From WLND01 sp040398845 (GTDB lineage Bacteria; Actinomycetota; Actinomycetes; S36-B12): a stretch of DNA of 64,000 nucleotides. The stretch lies in contig JBBATH010000002.1 in the NCBI GenBank assembly GCA_040398845.1, positions 62,001-126,000 of the forward strand, read 5' to 3'. The translations under genes were made by a program, and so were the position numbers. The notes under the pieces were generated by a model. The model did no database searches, had not been told where the DNA came from, and saw nothing but the letters and a program-made list of their open reading frames with translations. This document shows positions 24,591-33,043 of the stretch, one piece after another; the first letter of the stretch is position 1; each line of letters starts with the position of its first letter.

Positions 24591-24914
24591 CTGTCCGAAT
24601 CGGCGCTCACTCGACTCACCACGCATGCCCGGAAACAGCCTGCGCGGCAAACAGCCTGATGATCAGCGCTTCCCTAGAGGCTCTCGCGCTGCCAGCCCCT
24701 CGGTTCGCCGAACTGGTTGACCACGCATCGGACACTCACCTGTCCCGACTCGTTCGACTACTCGTGCGTCTGCGCAAAATATCCAAATAAAGGCACGACG
24801 CCACCAGCGCCGCTTTGTGGAGTCAGTTTCGTGCGGCAGGTGCTCTATCTCGTAAACCTGAGCCACCCATGGGCTACGGTCCTTTATGCAGGCTGCGCGA
24901 AGGGAGGACCGGTC

Positions 24915-25532
24915 ATGAAGCATCGGACGACGGCTGGACTGATCGCGGCTACGGCCCTCTTGGGCAGCATTGCTACTGTCGTGTCAGCGTCTGCAGCCCC
25001 GGTGGGCGAGTTCACCACCTCCAACCAGATCGACGGAAGTTCGACTCCTCTCGGTATCGCGAAGAGCGCTGACGGGAGCATGTGATGCGCCCAGTGGGGC
25101 GGCAACAGCATCGGGCGCATCACCCCGGGCGGGGTGGTCACGAAGCACGCGGTGCCCACCCCAGGTGTGGACCCGATGGGGATCGCGGCTGGTCCGGACG
25201 GGGCAATGTGGTTCACGGAGCGTGTTGCATCTCGGATTGCCTCGGTGGGCACAGGAAGGTGCAGGTCGGTGACGGCCCGTGTTACCGGCCGGACTGAGGT
25301 CGGCTCGACATTGCGGTGTGCGCTCGCCAACAATTCGGGATGGACGATCGCGGCAACCTCCCAAGTCTGGCTCAGAAACGGTGCGGTGATCCCGAGAGCA
25401 AATGGGCGAACCTACGTCGTCAAGGGCCAAGATGCAGGCAAGAACCTCACGTGCCAAGCGACGGTTACATTCAGTCCAGCGTTGAACCAGATGGGTGCCC
25501 AGTCCAAGACAAGGCCGATCGGCCACAGGTAG
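24915..25532 (+). pseudogene. Secreted streptogramin-lyase-like beta-propeller/Ig-like protein, nonsense mutated
   Basis: A signal peptide (MKHRTTAGLIAATALLGS then SASAAP) is followed by propeller-blade sequence PLGIAKSADGSM, then TGA at 25083-25085, where homologues have Trp. The frame continues cleanly with QWGGNSIGRITPGG, GIAAGPDGAMWFTE and a C-terminal Ig-like domain (VWLRNGAVIPRANGRTYVV) to 25532. Loss of one Trp codon is the simplest explanation. It is paralogous to the gene at 39494-40006. Virginiamycin B lyase activity is doubtful even for the intact form, since only about two blades are present. Confidence 0.75.
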
Positions 25533-25556
25533 TCCCTTTGGTTGCAATGCTGGGAC

Positions 25557-26795
25557 CTACGTCTTCCCGCTGGGCCAGTCACGGTCAGGAGCGGCACCTG
25601 GTGCCGGCAACGTGACGCCGGCTTCGAGGTCGGCGAGGAGGTCAAGCAGGCCGGTGGCTTCCCAGGTGCGGTTGCGCTTGCCTTGCGACGCCCGGGTGAG
25701 CACGCCCGCGGATTCAAGTTGGAGGAGGGCGTCGTTGACAACGGCCTTGGTTCGCCCGGTGGCGGCCACCGCGACGGGGCCGGAGATCATGGGGTGCGCG
25801 GGCATGACATCGATGAGAGCCCAGGCTACGGAGTCCGCGCGCGGATTCGCGGCCGTGCCAAGCATCGCCCGCCACTGGTCCTGGAGGGCCTCCACCCGCG
25901 CGAGGTAGCGGCTGGCCAGCCCCGCGGACTGGGCAGTCGCCGCGGCGAAGGTCGTCAGCCAGGCGTCCACGTCCCCGCGCGCATAGGCGTCCAGCCCCGC
26001 GATGTAGGCGCCCGTGTCGCCAGCGAGCACGACGCTGATCGGCGGCACGTACATCGGGGTCAGCCCACGCCGCCGGAGCACGACGTGGATAAGGGCCCGG
26101 CCGATGCGTCCGTTGCCGTCCAGGAACGGGTGGATGACCTCGAACTGAGCATGCACCAGGCCGGCCTGGATCACCGGCGGCAGCGCCACATCGTTGATCG
26201 AAGCGCACAGGTCCTCCAGCAGTCGTGGGACCTCCTGCGGCGGTGGTCCCACGAAGCTGGCCCCGCACGGGTTGTAGTTGTTCCCGCCGATCCAGATCTG
26301 CTCGGTGCGCACGACGCCGGCGACGTGGGCGTTCGCGACCGTAGCCATCAGCGCGGCGTGAATGCTCACCAAATCGTTGAGCGTCACCGCGCTCGAACTG
26401 GTGGCATGGTCGATGGCGAGCTCCATCGCGTCGATGTTCGCCAGGATCTCCGCCGCCGTGGATCCGACCTTCCGCCCAGTCTCGAGCCGCGCCTCCGCAC
26501 GCGCCAGGTCGCGGGCGTCGACCTGCATGCCCTCCACCTTCGAGGATGCGATCGACTCCGTGCGCAGCAGCAGCCGGGCCAGCGGCGGCAAAGCAGGCAG
26601 GGCGCGCGCATTCAACCGGTGGACGGCAGTCTCCGCATCGGATACCACCCCCACCAGGTCCGCTGAAAACAGCTCGTCGAAATCGGACAGCTCGTGAGGA
26701 ACGAACGACTCGTAATGGCAGGCACGCCGGAACCTGGGCGGCGCATACCGAGCAGGGTCGTACTCCCACGCCCGACGCACCAGAGTGCCGCGCAT
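25557..26795 (-). CDS. Fic-domain protein with inhibitory helix
   Basis: A 412-residue Fic protein, a likely AMP-transferase acting on hydroxyl side chains of target proteins. The catalytic motif HPFLDGNGRIGR (about 222-233) is perfect. Upstream, SSKVEG (about 84-89) matches the (S/T)xxxE(G/N) inhibitory helix of class II Fic proteins. The C-terminus (ATGRTKAVVNDALLQLESAGVL) looks like a winged helix-turn-helix, so it may bind DNA. It is a stand-alone gene at the right end of the island, beside degraded sequences. Confidence 0.9.
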   Translation of the reverse strand: MRGTLVRRAWEYDPARYAPPRFRRACHYESFVPHELSDFDELFSADLVGVVSDAETAVHRLNARALPALPPLARLLLRTESIASSKVEGMQVDARDLARAEARLETGRKVGSTAAEILANIDAMELAIDHATSSSAVTLNDLVSIHAALMATVANAHVAGVVRTEQIWIGGNNYNPCGASFVGPPPQEVPRLLEDLCASINDVALPPVIQAGLVHAQFEVIHPFLDGNGRIGRALIHVVLRRRGLTPMYVPPISVVLAGDTGAYIAGLDAYARGDVDAWLTTFAAATAQSAGLASRYLARVEALQDQWRAMLGTAANPRADSVAWALIDVMPAHPMISGPVAVAATGRTKAVVNDALLQLESAGVLTRASQGKRNRTWEATGLLDLLADLEAGVTLPAPGAAPDRDWPSGKT

Positions 26796-26932
26796 ATCCC
26801 CGACTCACTGAACCACATCGAATGTATTAGTACTCAAACCATACTATGGAGATTCCTCAGACACCATGCGCGACGGTAACCGGTGCCCACCCACGAAGCG
26901 TCACGACCCCGTGGCACTGAACACCACCCGGG

Positions 26933-27019
26933 GTGGAGAACTCGCTGACGGACGCCGGCCGCGCCTTCGAACCGGTGCTCGCGGCACTTTCCCGCTGGGG
27001 TCGCACCCACACCTTCTAG
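26933..27019 (+). pseudogene. C-terminal fragment of an HxlR-type regulator
   Basis: Twenty-eight codons ending at TAG 27017-27019 read NSLTDAGRAFEPVLAALSRW, which resembles the last helix region of HxlR/MarR-like winged-helix regulators (xLTxAGRALEPVLxALxRWG). The N-terminal DNA-binding part is missing, and upstream sequence to 26796 shows nothing coherent. It looks like the right-hand scar of the island, abutting the convergent coaX gene by six bases. Confidence 0.5.
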
Positions 27020-27025
27020 ACGGAG

Positions 27026-27784
27026 CTAGTCGGCGTTCTTCTCATAGAGCAGCCGCAGGCCGAGCAGGGTGAGATCTGGCTCATGATGGGTAATGGTGAG
27101 CGACTCAGGGACCACGATCGGTGCGAGACCACCGGTCGCGACAACCGCGGTCACGTCGCCAAGCTCCTCGATGATCCGGTCGACAAGTCCGTCGACCTGT
27201 CCAGCAAAGCCATAGAGCGCGCCGGACTGGAGCGCCTCGACGGTGTTCTTGCCGATAACCGACTTGGGTCGGACGAGCTCGACCTTGCGAAGTTGCGCGG
27301 CGCGCTGGGCGAGTGCATCAAGGGAGATCTCGATCCCCGGAGCAAGAGCGCCGCCGAGGAACTCTCCCTTCGCCGACACGACATCGAGGTTCGTTGAGGT
27401 CCCAAAGTCGACAACGATGCATGGCCCGCCGAAAAGATGGTGGGCCGCAATCGTATTGACGATGCGATCGGCACCCACCTCCTTGGGGTTGTCGGTGAGC
27501 ACCGGCACGCCGGTCTTGATCCCCGGCTCGACGATGACCGTCGGAACATCGTCGAAATACCGTCCGAGCATCATCCGCATCTCGCGCAGCACAGCCGGGA
27601 CTGTGCTGCACAACACGATCCCGGTGACCGGCTCCTGATCGGCGAGGAGTCCGCGAAAGGTGAGGACCATCTCGTCGGCGGTCGTGCGGGCATCGGTCTT
27701 GATGCGCCAGGAATTCAGGAGGATGTCGCCGTCGAAGAGACCCAGGACAGTGTTCGTGTTTCCGACGTCAATCGCGAGCAGCAC
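27026..27784 (-). CDS. coaX: Type III pantothenate kinase
   Basis: A 252-residue CoaX of the acetate-kinase fold that phosphorylates pantothenate, the first step of CoA synthesis. Visible motifs are LLAIDVGNTNTVLG (phosphate 1), GADRIVNTIAAH, VVDFGTSTNLDVV and GGALAPGIEIS. It starts with GTG at 27784, immediately after the nadC stop. It is the last gene of the DUF2520-panC-nadB-nadC-coaX operon, so two cofactor pathways (CoA and NAD) share one transcript. Confidence 0.95.
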   Translation of the reverse strand: MLLAIDVGNTNTVLGLFDGDILLNSWRIKTDARTTADEMVLTFRGLLADQEPVTGIVLCSTVPAVLREMRMMLGRYFDDVPTVIVEPGIKTGVPVLTDNPKEVGADRIVNTIAAHHLFGGPCIVVDFGTSTNLDVVSAKGEFLGGALAPGIEISLDALAQRAAQLRKVELVRPKSVIGKNTVEALQSGALYGFAGQVDGLVDRIIEELGDVTAVVATGGLAPIVVPESLTITHHEPDLTLLGLRLLYEKNAD

Positions 27785-28687
27785 TCACGTCTCCTGTCGT
27801 AGGTCGGCGCCAATGTCGAGCACCGGCGCTGAGTGGGTGAGTGCGCCGACCGCGATGTAGTCGACTCCTGTCGCCGCGACCTCCGCCGCGTTCATGAGGT
27901 TCAGGCCGCCCGACGCCTCAAGCCGGGCGCGTCCGGCGGTCCGCTCGACCGCAATGATCATTTGGGCGGACGTGAAATTGTCAAGCAATACGAGGTCGGC
28001 TCCCGCCTCGAGCACCTCGTCCAACTGCTCCATCGAGTCGACTTCGACCTCTACCGGGACATCGGGAAAAGCCCGCCGCACGGCCTCGAACGCCGCGGCA
28101 ACCCCGCCGGCTGCGAGCACGTGGTTGTCCTTCACCAGTGCAGCATCAGACAGTGACATTCGGTGATTCTGCCCCCCACCGCACCGCACCGCGTACTTCT
28201 CAAGCCGGCGCATGCCGGGTGTGGTCTTTCTCGTATCGCGGACGGCAGCCTTCGTCCCGACGACGGCATCAGCCCACGCCCTCGTCAGGGTGGCGATGCC
28301 GCCGAGGTGGCCGAGCATGTTCAAAGCCGGGCGTTCTGCCCGGAGAAGCTCGTGGGTGAGCCCGGTCACCGAAATAAGGACGTCGCCCGGCTCGACCCGG
28401 TCGCCATCGCTCGCGCCGAACATGATCTCGAGGTCGTCGTCGCCGCTGACCGCCATGAACACTGCTGCTGCAACAGGAATCCCCGCCGCAATGCCAGCCC
28501 CGCGGGCCACGAGGTCCAAGGTGGCGCGCTGACCCGGCGGGACTGTCGCCACAGTCGTGACGTCGACTCCGCCGTCAAGATCCTCCTCGATCGAGGCGAG
28601 AACCAACGACTCGAGGGCTTTGGGATCAAGCTGCGCATCCTCGAGCATGCGCGACACCGTCGCACCGAACATTGATGAGGCCGTCAC
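27785..28687 (-). CDS. nadC: Nicotinate-nucleotide pyrophosphorylase (carboxylating)
   Basis: Quinolinate phosphoribosyltransferase, which converts quinolinate and PRPP to nicotinate mononucleotide. Signatures include EDLDGGVDVTT, RDTRKTTPGMRRLEKYAV, GGGQNHRMSL and VEVDSMEQL. The start is uncertain: GTG 28687, with a weak AGG, is used here, ATG 28672 is the alternative, and the open frame extends to 28756 inside nadB. It lies between nadB and coaX. The partner quinolinate synthase NadA is not in the window. Confidence 0.93.
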   Translation of the reverse strand: MTASSMFGATVSRMLEDAQLDPKALESLVLASIEEDLDGGVDVTTVATVPPGQRATLDLVARGAGIAAGIPVAAAVFMAVSGDDDLEIMFGASDGDRVEPGDVLISVTGLTHELLRAERPALNMLGHLGGIATLTRAWADAVVGTKAAVRDTRKTTPGMRRLEKYAVRCGGGQNHRMSLSDAALVKDNHVLAAGGVAAAFEAVRRAFPDVPVEVEVDSMEQLDEVLEAGADLVLLDNFTSAQMIIAVERTAGRARLEASGGLNLMNAAEVAATGVDYIAVGALTHSAPVLDIGADLRQET

Positions 28688-28709
28688 ATTTGACCTGCGT
28701 CGGGCAGCA

Positions 28710-30389
28710 TTATTCGGGTCCTCCGATGGGCTCGGTTCTCGTGTGCAGCGCACCATTCTCGTCGATCGAGGTCACGAGCCGGGTTTGCCACCGAGCATCA
28801 TCGCGCTCGGGGAAGTCCTCGCGCCAATGGGATCCCCTCGTCTCCTCTCGGAGCAGTGCATGACGAGTGAGGACGCAGGCGAGGGCGTGGATGTTCGTTG
28901 TCTCCCAGTCCTCCGTGCACGGCCTGGCCCCAGCCACAGTCGAGAGTGGCCACAACTCCCCCTCGGCGAGGTCGAGCGAGGCCTGGCTGCGCAGGACACC
29001 AACATGCTCGTCCATCGTCTGCTGCATGGCACGCCGGACGCTGTGAGGCAGCAACCCGGGACGCTGTCGGCCCACGGCTGGATCGCGAACAATCGCCTCG
29101 GTTCCTGCGAGCACCTCACCGATCCTTCCTGCGAATACCAACCCCTCGAGTAGTGAATTCGATGCCAGCCGATTCGCGCCGTGTACCCCCGTGCACGCGA
29201 CCTCGCCGCACGCAAACAGGCCGGGGATCGAGGCCCGACCCCAGTGATCGGTACGGACCCCACCCGACACGTAGTGCTGCGCTGGCGCGACTGGAATGAG
29301 ATCTGTTACCGGATCGATGCCACGCGTGCGACATGACTCGAGGATTGTTGGGAACCGGCTGATCCACATGTCGGCACCGAGGTGTCGCCCATCAAGCCAC
29401 ACATGGCTCGATCCTGAGGCCCGCATGCGACGCATGATCGCCTTCGCGACGACATCGCGAGGAGCGAGATCGGCCATCGGGTGCACGGCCTCCATGAACC
29501 GGGTACCGTCGATGTCGCGAAGGCAGGCGCCCTCGCCGCGGACAGCTTCTGAGACGAGGGGCTGCTGTCCCTGGGCCAGCGGTCCGAGCCACATGACGGT
29601 CGGATGGAACTGCACGAATTCAAGATCGGCGATCTCGGCGCCCGCCCGCATCGCCACGGCAACACCGTCGCCCGTTGAGACGTAGGGATTCGTCGTCTGA
29701 CCGAAGACCTGACCAAACCCACCGGTCGCGAGCACGACATTCGGTGCGAGCGCCGCACCGACGCCGCCGCGCTGGCCGGTGCCCATGACGTGCAGGGTGA
29801 CGCCCTGCGCAGCACCGGTGCTGTCGAGGAGCAGATCGAGCACGAGGGCATTCTCGACGAGCTCGATTCCGGCGTCGCGTGCGACCGCAGCGACAAGCGC
29901 CCTGGAGACCTCGGCCCCGGTAGCGTCACCACCTGCGTGCGCGATCCGGTCATGATGGTGGCCACCCTCACGGGTCAGTGAAATCGCACCGGTGGCATCG
30001 GTGTCGAATCGGGCGCCGAGTGCGATGAGCTGCCTGAGCGCCGGCGGCCCTTGGGTCACGAGGATCCGGACTGCCTCCTCATCACACAATCCGACGCCTG
30101 CAACGAGGGTGTCGGCGAGATGCTCCTCGGGAGAGTCGTCGTCGGCGAGCGCGGCGGCGATGCCACCCTGCGCCCACTGGGTCGAGCCCTCGCTCACGCG
30201 GGCCTTCGTCACGAGCAGAACGGTCTTGCCGGCTGCACGAGCATGAAGGGCGGTCGTAAGGCCGGCGATGCCCGAACCTACGACGATGACATCTGCTCTT
30301 GTGGTCCACCCCGGCTCATCAGCGGAAAGCCTCGTCGGGATAAGTGCCGATGCGCTCAACTCAGGCACGCCACCATGGTGATTGTTCAT
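28710..30389 (-). CDS. nadB: L-aspartate oxidase
   Basis: A 559-residue FAD enzyme that oxidises aspartate to iminoaspartate for NAD synthesis. It has the dinucleotide-binding GSGIAGLTTALHA, the substrate-loop STQWAQGGIAAAL, the HHHDRIAH segment and the flavoprotein motif GLFACGEVACTGVHGANRLA. The C-terminal helical domain is complete. It overlaps panC by four bases. nadA would be expected next to it in many genomes but is absent here, so it must be elsewhere. Confidence 0.95.
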   Translation of the reverse strand: MNNHHGGVPELSASALIPTRLSADEPGWTTRADVIVVGSGIAGLTTALHARAAGKTVLLVTKARVSEGSTQWAQGGIAAALADDDSPEEHLADTLVAGVGLCDEEAVRILVTQGPPALRQLIALGARFDTDATGAISLTREGGHHHDRIAHAGGDATGAEVSRALVAAVARDAGIELVENALVLDLLLDSTGAAQGVTLHVMGTGQRGGVGAALAPNVVLATGGFGQVFGQTTNPYVSTGDGVAVAMRAGAEIADLEFVQFHPTVMWLGPLAQGQQPLVSEAVRGEGACLRDIDGTRFMEAVHPMADLAPRDVVAKAIMRRMRASGSSHVWLDGRHLGADMWISRFPTILESCRTRGIDPVTDLIPVAPAQHYVSGGVRTDHWGRASIPGLFACGEVACTGVHGANRLASNSLLEGLVFAGRIGEVLAGTEAIVRDPAVGRQRPGLLPHSVRRAMQQTMDEHVGVLRSQASLDLAEGELWPLSTVAGARPCTEDWETTNIHALACVLTRHALLREETRGSHWREDFPERDDARWQTRLVTSIDENGALHTRTEPIGGPE

Positions 30390-31237
30390 TTGGTGGCCAC
30401 CGTGCAGGCCATGTTGTCGAGGAGTCGGGTCGCACCCACTCGAACAGCGACGAGGGCTCGGCCGGCTCCCGGACGTGCCAGGCCCAGCGCCGGATCAGTG
30501 ACGACGAGGTAGTCGACCTCAAGTCCTGGGCTTCCCGACAGCAGTGCGAGTCCTGCTCGCACCCCGGCGTCGGCGCCCTCAACCTCAGCCACGCGGACGG
30601 TCTCCTCGAGAGCCCGAGGAACCAACGACGCAAGAGATCGCTCGACTGCGCTCAGGTAGCGATTGCGGCTGCTCATTGCCAGCCCATCGTGCTCGCGCAC
30701 TGTCGGGACTGGTACCACCTTCGTCGGAAAGTTCAACTGAGACACCATTTCCTTGATGAGGATGAACTGTTGGTAGTCCTTCTCCCCGAAGAGTGCGAGG
30801 TCCGGTGCGGTGAGGTGCAAGAGTTTCGCCACCACCGTAAGCATGCCCCTGAAGTGACCGGGGCGCACGGCGCCCTCAAGAATCTCGCCCACGGAACCTG
30901 GATCGACGGTGATCGAGGCGGCGGTCGAACCCTCTCCGTAGATCTCGGCCACCGTCGGCGCGTAGACGAGATCCGCGCCCGCAGCGCTGCAGATCCTCAC
31001 GTCATCCTCGAGTGACCGCGGATACCGGTCAAAATCCTCGCCCTTACCAAACTGCATTGGGTTGACGAAGTCGGTGACGATGACGCAGCCGTCAGCACCG
31101 ATCGCAGCACGCGCGTCCCTCACCAGGGCCGCGTGCCCCTCATGAAGGGCGCCCATCGTCATCACGACGGCGCACGGAACCGCCGGGGAGCGAGCCGCGA
31201 CGAGGGCTCCGTGTGAATTCACGAGCACGGCACTCAT
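30386..31237 (-). CDS. panC: Pantothenate synthetase
   Basis: A 283-residue ligase that joins pantoate and beta-alanine using ATP. It shows the HIGH-like motif MGALHEGHAAL, FVNPMQFGKGEDFDRYPR, GEKDYQQF and the KMSKS-equivalent MSSRNRYLS. It overlaps the upstream DUF2520 gene and downstream nadB by four bases each. panD (aspartate decarboxylase), which sits next to panC in mycobacteria, is not found between panC and coaX; its place is taken by nadB and nadC. Confidence 0.95.
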   Translation of the reverse strand: MSAVLVNSHGALVAARSPAVPCAVVMTMGALHEGHAALVRDARAAIGADGCVIVTDFVNPMQFGKGEDFDRYPRSLEDDVRICSAAGADLVYAPTVAEIYGEGSTAASITVDPGSVGEILEGAVRPGHFRGMLTVVAKLLHLTAPDLALFGEKDYQQFILIKEMVSQLNFPTKVVPVPTVREHDGLAMSSRNRYLSAVERSLASLVPRALEETVRVAEVEGADAGVRAGLALLSGSPGLEVDYLVVTDPALGLARPGAGRALVAVRVGATRLLDNMACTVATK

Positions 31238-32124
31238 CGGCCCCTCCGCTCGCCGAGGACTTCGAGTAGTGCCTCGGCATCGCGGGCCTTCAGCAGACCG
31301 GCACCGACGGCGCGGTCAGCAGTTAGGCGCCCGAGCGCTCGGTACGCGCTCGCCGCCTCTGGTGAGACCTCCTCGATCGCCCGAACATGATCTGCTACCG
31401 AAGCGGCGTCACCGCGGGCCACCGGTCCGGTGAGCGCCTGATCACCCCACCTGAGTGCGTTGTCGAGCGATGCACCAAGGAGCGGTGCCACGAGTCGCTG
31501 TGGGTCCGCAATTCCGGCGTGACGAAGCAGGTCTAGGCACTGGCTCACGAGCGTGATGAGGTAGTTGGAGCCGTATGCGAGGGCCGCGTGATAGGTCGAC
31601 CGGTGCTCCTCCGGGACCCAGAACGGATCCCCACCCATCTCGACCACGAGGGCCTCAGCCACCGGACGAAGCACCTCCGGAGCCGTCACCCCGAAGGGGC
31701 AGTCACTTAGCCGGCTCAAGTCCAGGCTGGTGCCGGTAAACGTCATGACTGGGTGTAGGGCAAGGGGTAGTGCGCCCATTCGCGTCGCCGGGTCAAGCAC
31801 CTCAATGCCAAACCGTCCTGCCGGGTGGCACCAGAACTGCCCCGGATGAATATTCCTCGTCTCCGCGAGGCCCGCGATGAGTCCTGGCAGGGCGTCATCG
31901 GGGACCGCCACGAGCACCAGATCGACATCGAGCACCACGGCAGGAAGATCGAGGATCGGCACACCTGGCAGCAGCGCCTCGGCTCGAAGCCGCGAGACAT
32001 CAGAAACGGCGGTGACCGCCACGAGTTCATGTCCGGCGCGACGCAGCGCAGCGCCGAGCACCGCGCCGACGCGTCCGGTGCCGATGATGCCGACGCGCAG
32101 TCTCGGCGGGCCCAGATCGCTCAC
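31234..32124 (-). CDS. Rossmann-like / DUF2520-domain protein
   Basis: A 296-residue protein with an N-terminal NAD(P)-binding Rossmann motif (RVGIIGTGRVGAVLGAALRRAGH) and a C-terminal DUF2520 helical domain (HPVMTFTG, HRSTYHAALAYGSNYLITLV). It resembles 6-phosphogluconate-dehydrogenase-fold oxidoreductases and is consistently found upstream of panC in actinobacteria (Rv3603c-like), which suggests, without proof, a role near pantothenate metabolism. It starts with GTG 32124, divergent from the MidA-like gene at 28 bases. Confidence 0.85.
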   Translation of the reverse strand: MSDLGPPRLRVGIIGTGRVGAVLGAALRRAGHELVAVTAVSDVSRLRAEALLPGVPILDLPAVVLDVDLVLVAVPDDALPGLIAGLAETRNIHPGQFWCHPAGRFGIEVLDPATRMGALPLALHPVMTFTGTSLDLSRLSDCPFGVTAPEVLRPVAEALVVEMGGDPFWVPEEHRSTYHAALAYGSNYLITLVSQCLDLLRHAGIADPQRLVAPLLGASLDNALRWGDQALTGPVARGDAASVADHVRAIEEVSPEAASAYRALGRLTADRAVGAGLLKARDAEALLEVLGERRGR

Positions 32125-32152
32125 AGGTGGAGCCTAGAGCCCGGTACCGTCA

Positions 32153-33031
32153 GTGGTCGTGCCGGATGAACTCACGCTCGTAGATGCCTGGGAGGAATCC
32201 CTTACCGGCGTTCGCTCGTTCTACCGCGGAGCCCACGGCGACCCCTACCGACATTTCGCAACCGATATCGCGAGGGGCGGGGAGATCATTCCCCTCATTC
32301 GTGAACTCTTTGCCTTCGCAAGCGATTGCCACGGTGGGCCTCTCACTGTCATTGATGTTGGATCGGGCACCGGGGGGCTCCTGACGAGACTCGCGATTGC
32401 CGGCATCGACGCCAGGCTCATTGGCATCGACCTGCGACCCCGACCCGCGGGGCTCGACGCTGGTATCGAGTGGATGACCGGAGACGCCCGACTGCTCGCC
32501 CGTGAGATTCGCGGAGTTCGGGGCATTGTCGTCGCCCACGAATTCCTCGACGACATCCCGTGCCCGGCAGTTGAGGCGGGCGAGGACGGATGTCCGCGGC
32601 TGATCCGCGTGGACCCCTCAAGCCGCAGGATCGTCGTTGGCGAACCGCTCGAGGACCCCGCCGATCTCGGGTGGCTTGATCGTTGGTGGCCCGTCACCCG
32701 CCCGTTTATGCGAGCTGAGATCGGCCGGAGCCGCGACGAAGCATGGTCCGATATCACCGGGATGCTCAACTCAGGGGCCGCCCTCGCTATTGACTACGGC
32801 CACACCCGCCCCGAACGGCTGGCCGGCACGTGGGACGGCGGCACCCTCGTCGGTTATCGCGAAGGTCGAGTGGTCACCCCGGTTGCTGACGGCTCATGCA
32901 ACCTCACTGCCCACGTGTCGATTGATTCGGTTGCCGAAGCCGCGCGCACAGCGCAGTCGACGCGGATCACCCATTGGTCGTCAGTACCCGGACGCGCAGA
33001 CTTCGTCAGCCTCGTCCAGACCTTCACCTGA
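32153..33031 (+). CDS. MidA/NDUFAF7-like SAM-dependent methyltransferase
   Basis: A 292-residue class I methyltransferase with motif I VIDVGSGTGGLLTRLA and the COG1565 (MidA) features VVAHEFLDDIP, ALAIDYGH, GTLVGYREGRVV and CNLTAHVSIDSVA. The eukaryotic homologue NDUFAF7 dimethylates an arginine of complex I subunit NDUFS2, the NuoD homologue. The very next gene encodes a NuoD-like protein 12 bases downstream, so the same enzyme-substrate relation may hold here (inference). GTG 32153 is the likely start. Confidence 0.75.
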   Translation: MVVPDELTLVDAWEESLTGVRSFYRGAHGDPYRHFATDIARGGEIIPLIRELFAFASDCHGGPLTVIDVGSGTGGLLTRLAIAGIDARLIGIDLRPRPAGLDAGIEWMTGDARLLAREIRGVRGIVVAHEFLDDIPCPAVEAGEDGCPRLIRVDPSSRRIVVGEPLEDPADLGWLDRWWPVTRPFMRAEIGRSRDEAWSDITGMLNSGAALAIDYGHTRPERLAGTWDGGTLVGYREGRVVTPVADGSCNLTAHVSIDSVAEAARTAQSTRITHWSSVPGRADFVSLVQTFT

Positions 33032-33043
33032 CACACTTGCCCA

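Noticed and set aside
24536..24790. 84-codon plus-strand open frame
   Set aside because: It runs through the long inverted repeat, lacks a ribosome binding site and has no recognisable sequence.
25542..26666. Long plus-strand open frame of about 370 codons
   Set aside because: It is antisense to the Fic gene, has Arg/His/Gly-rich shadow composition and no domain; the minus-strand Fic frame carries all motifs.
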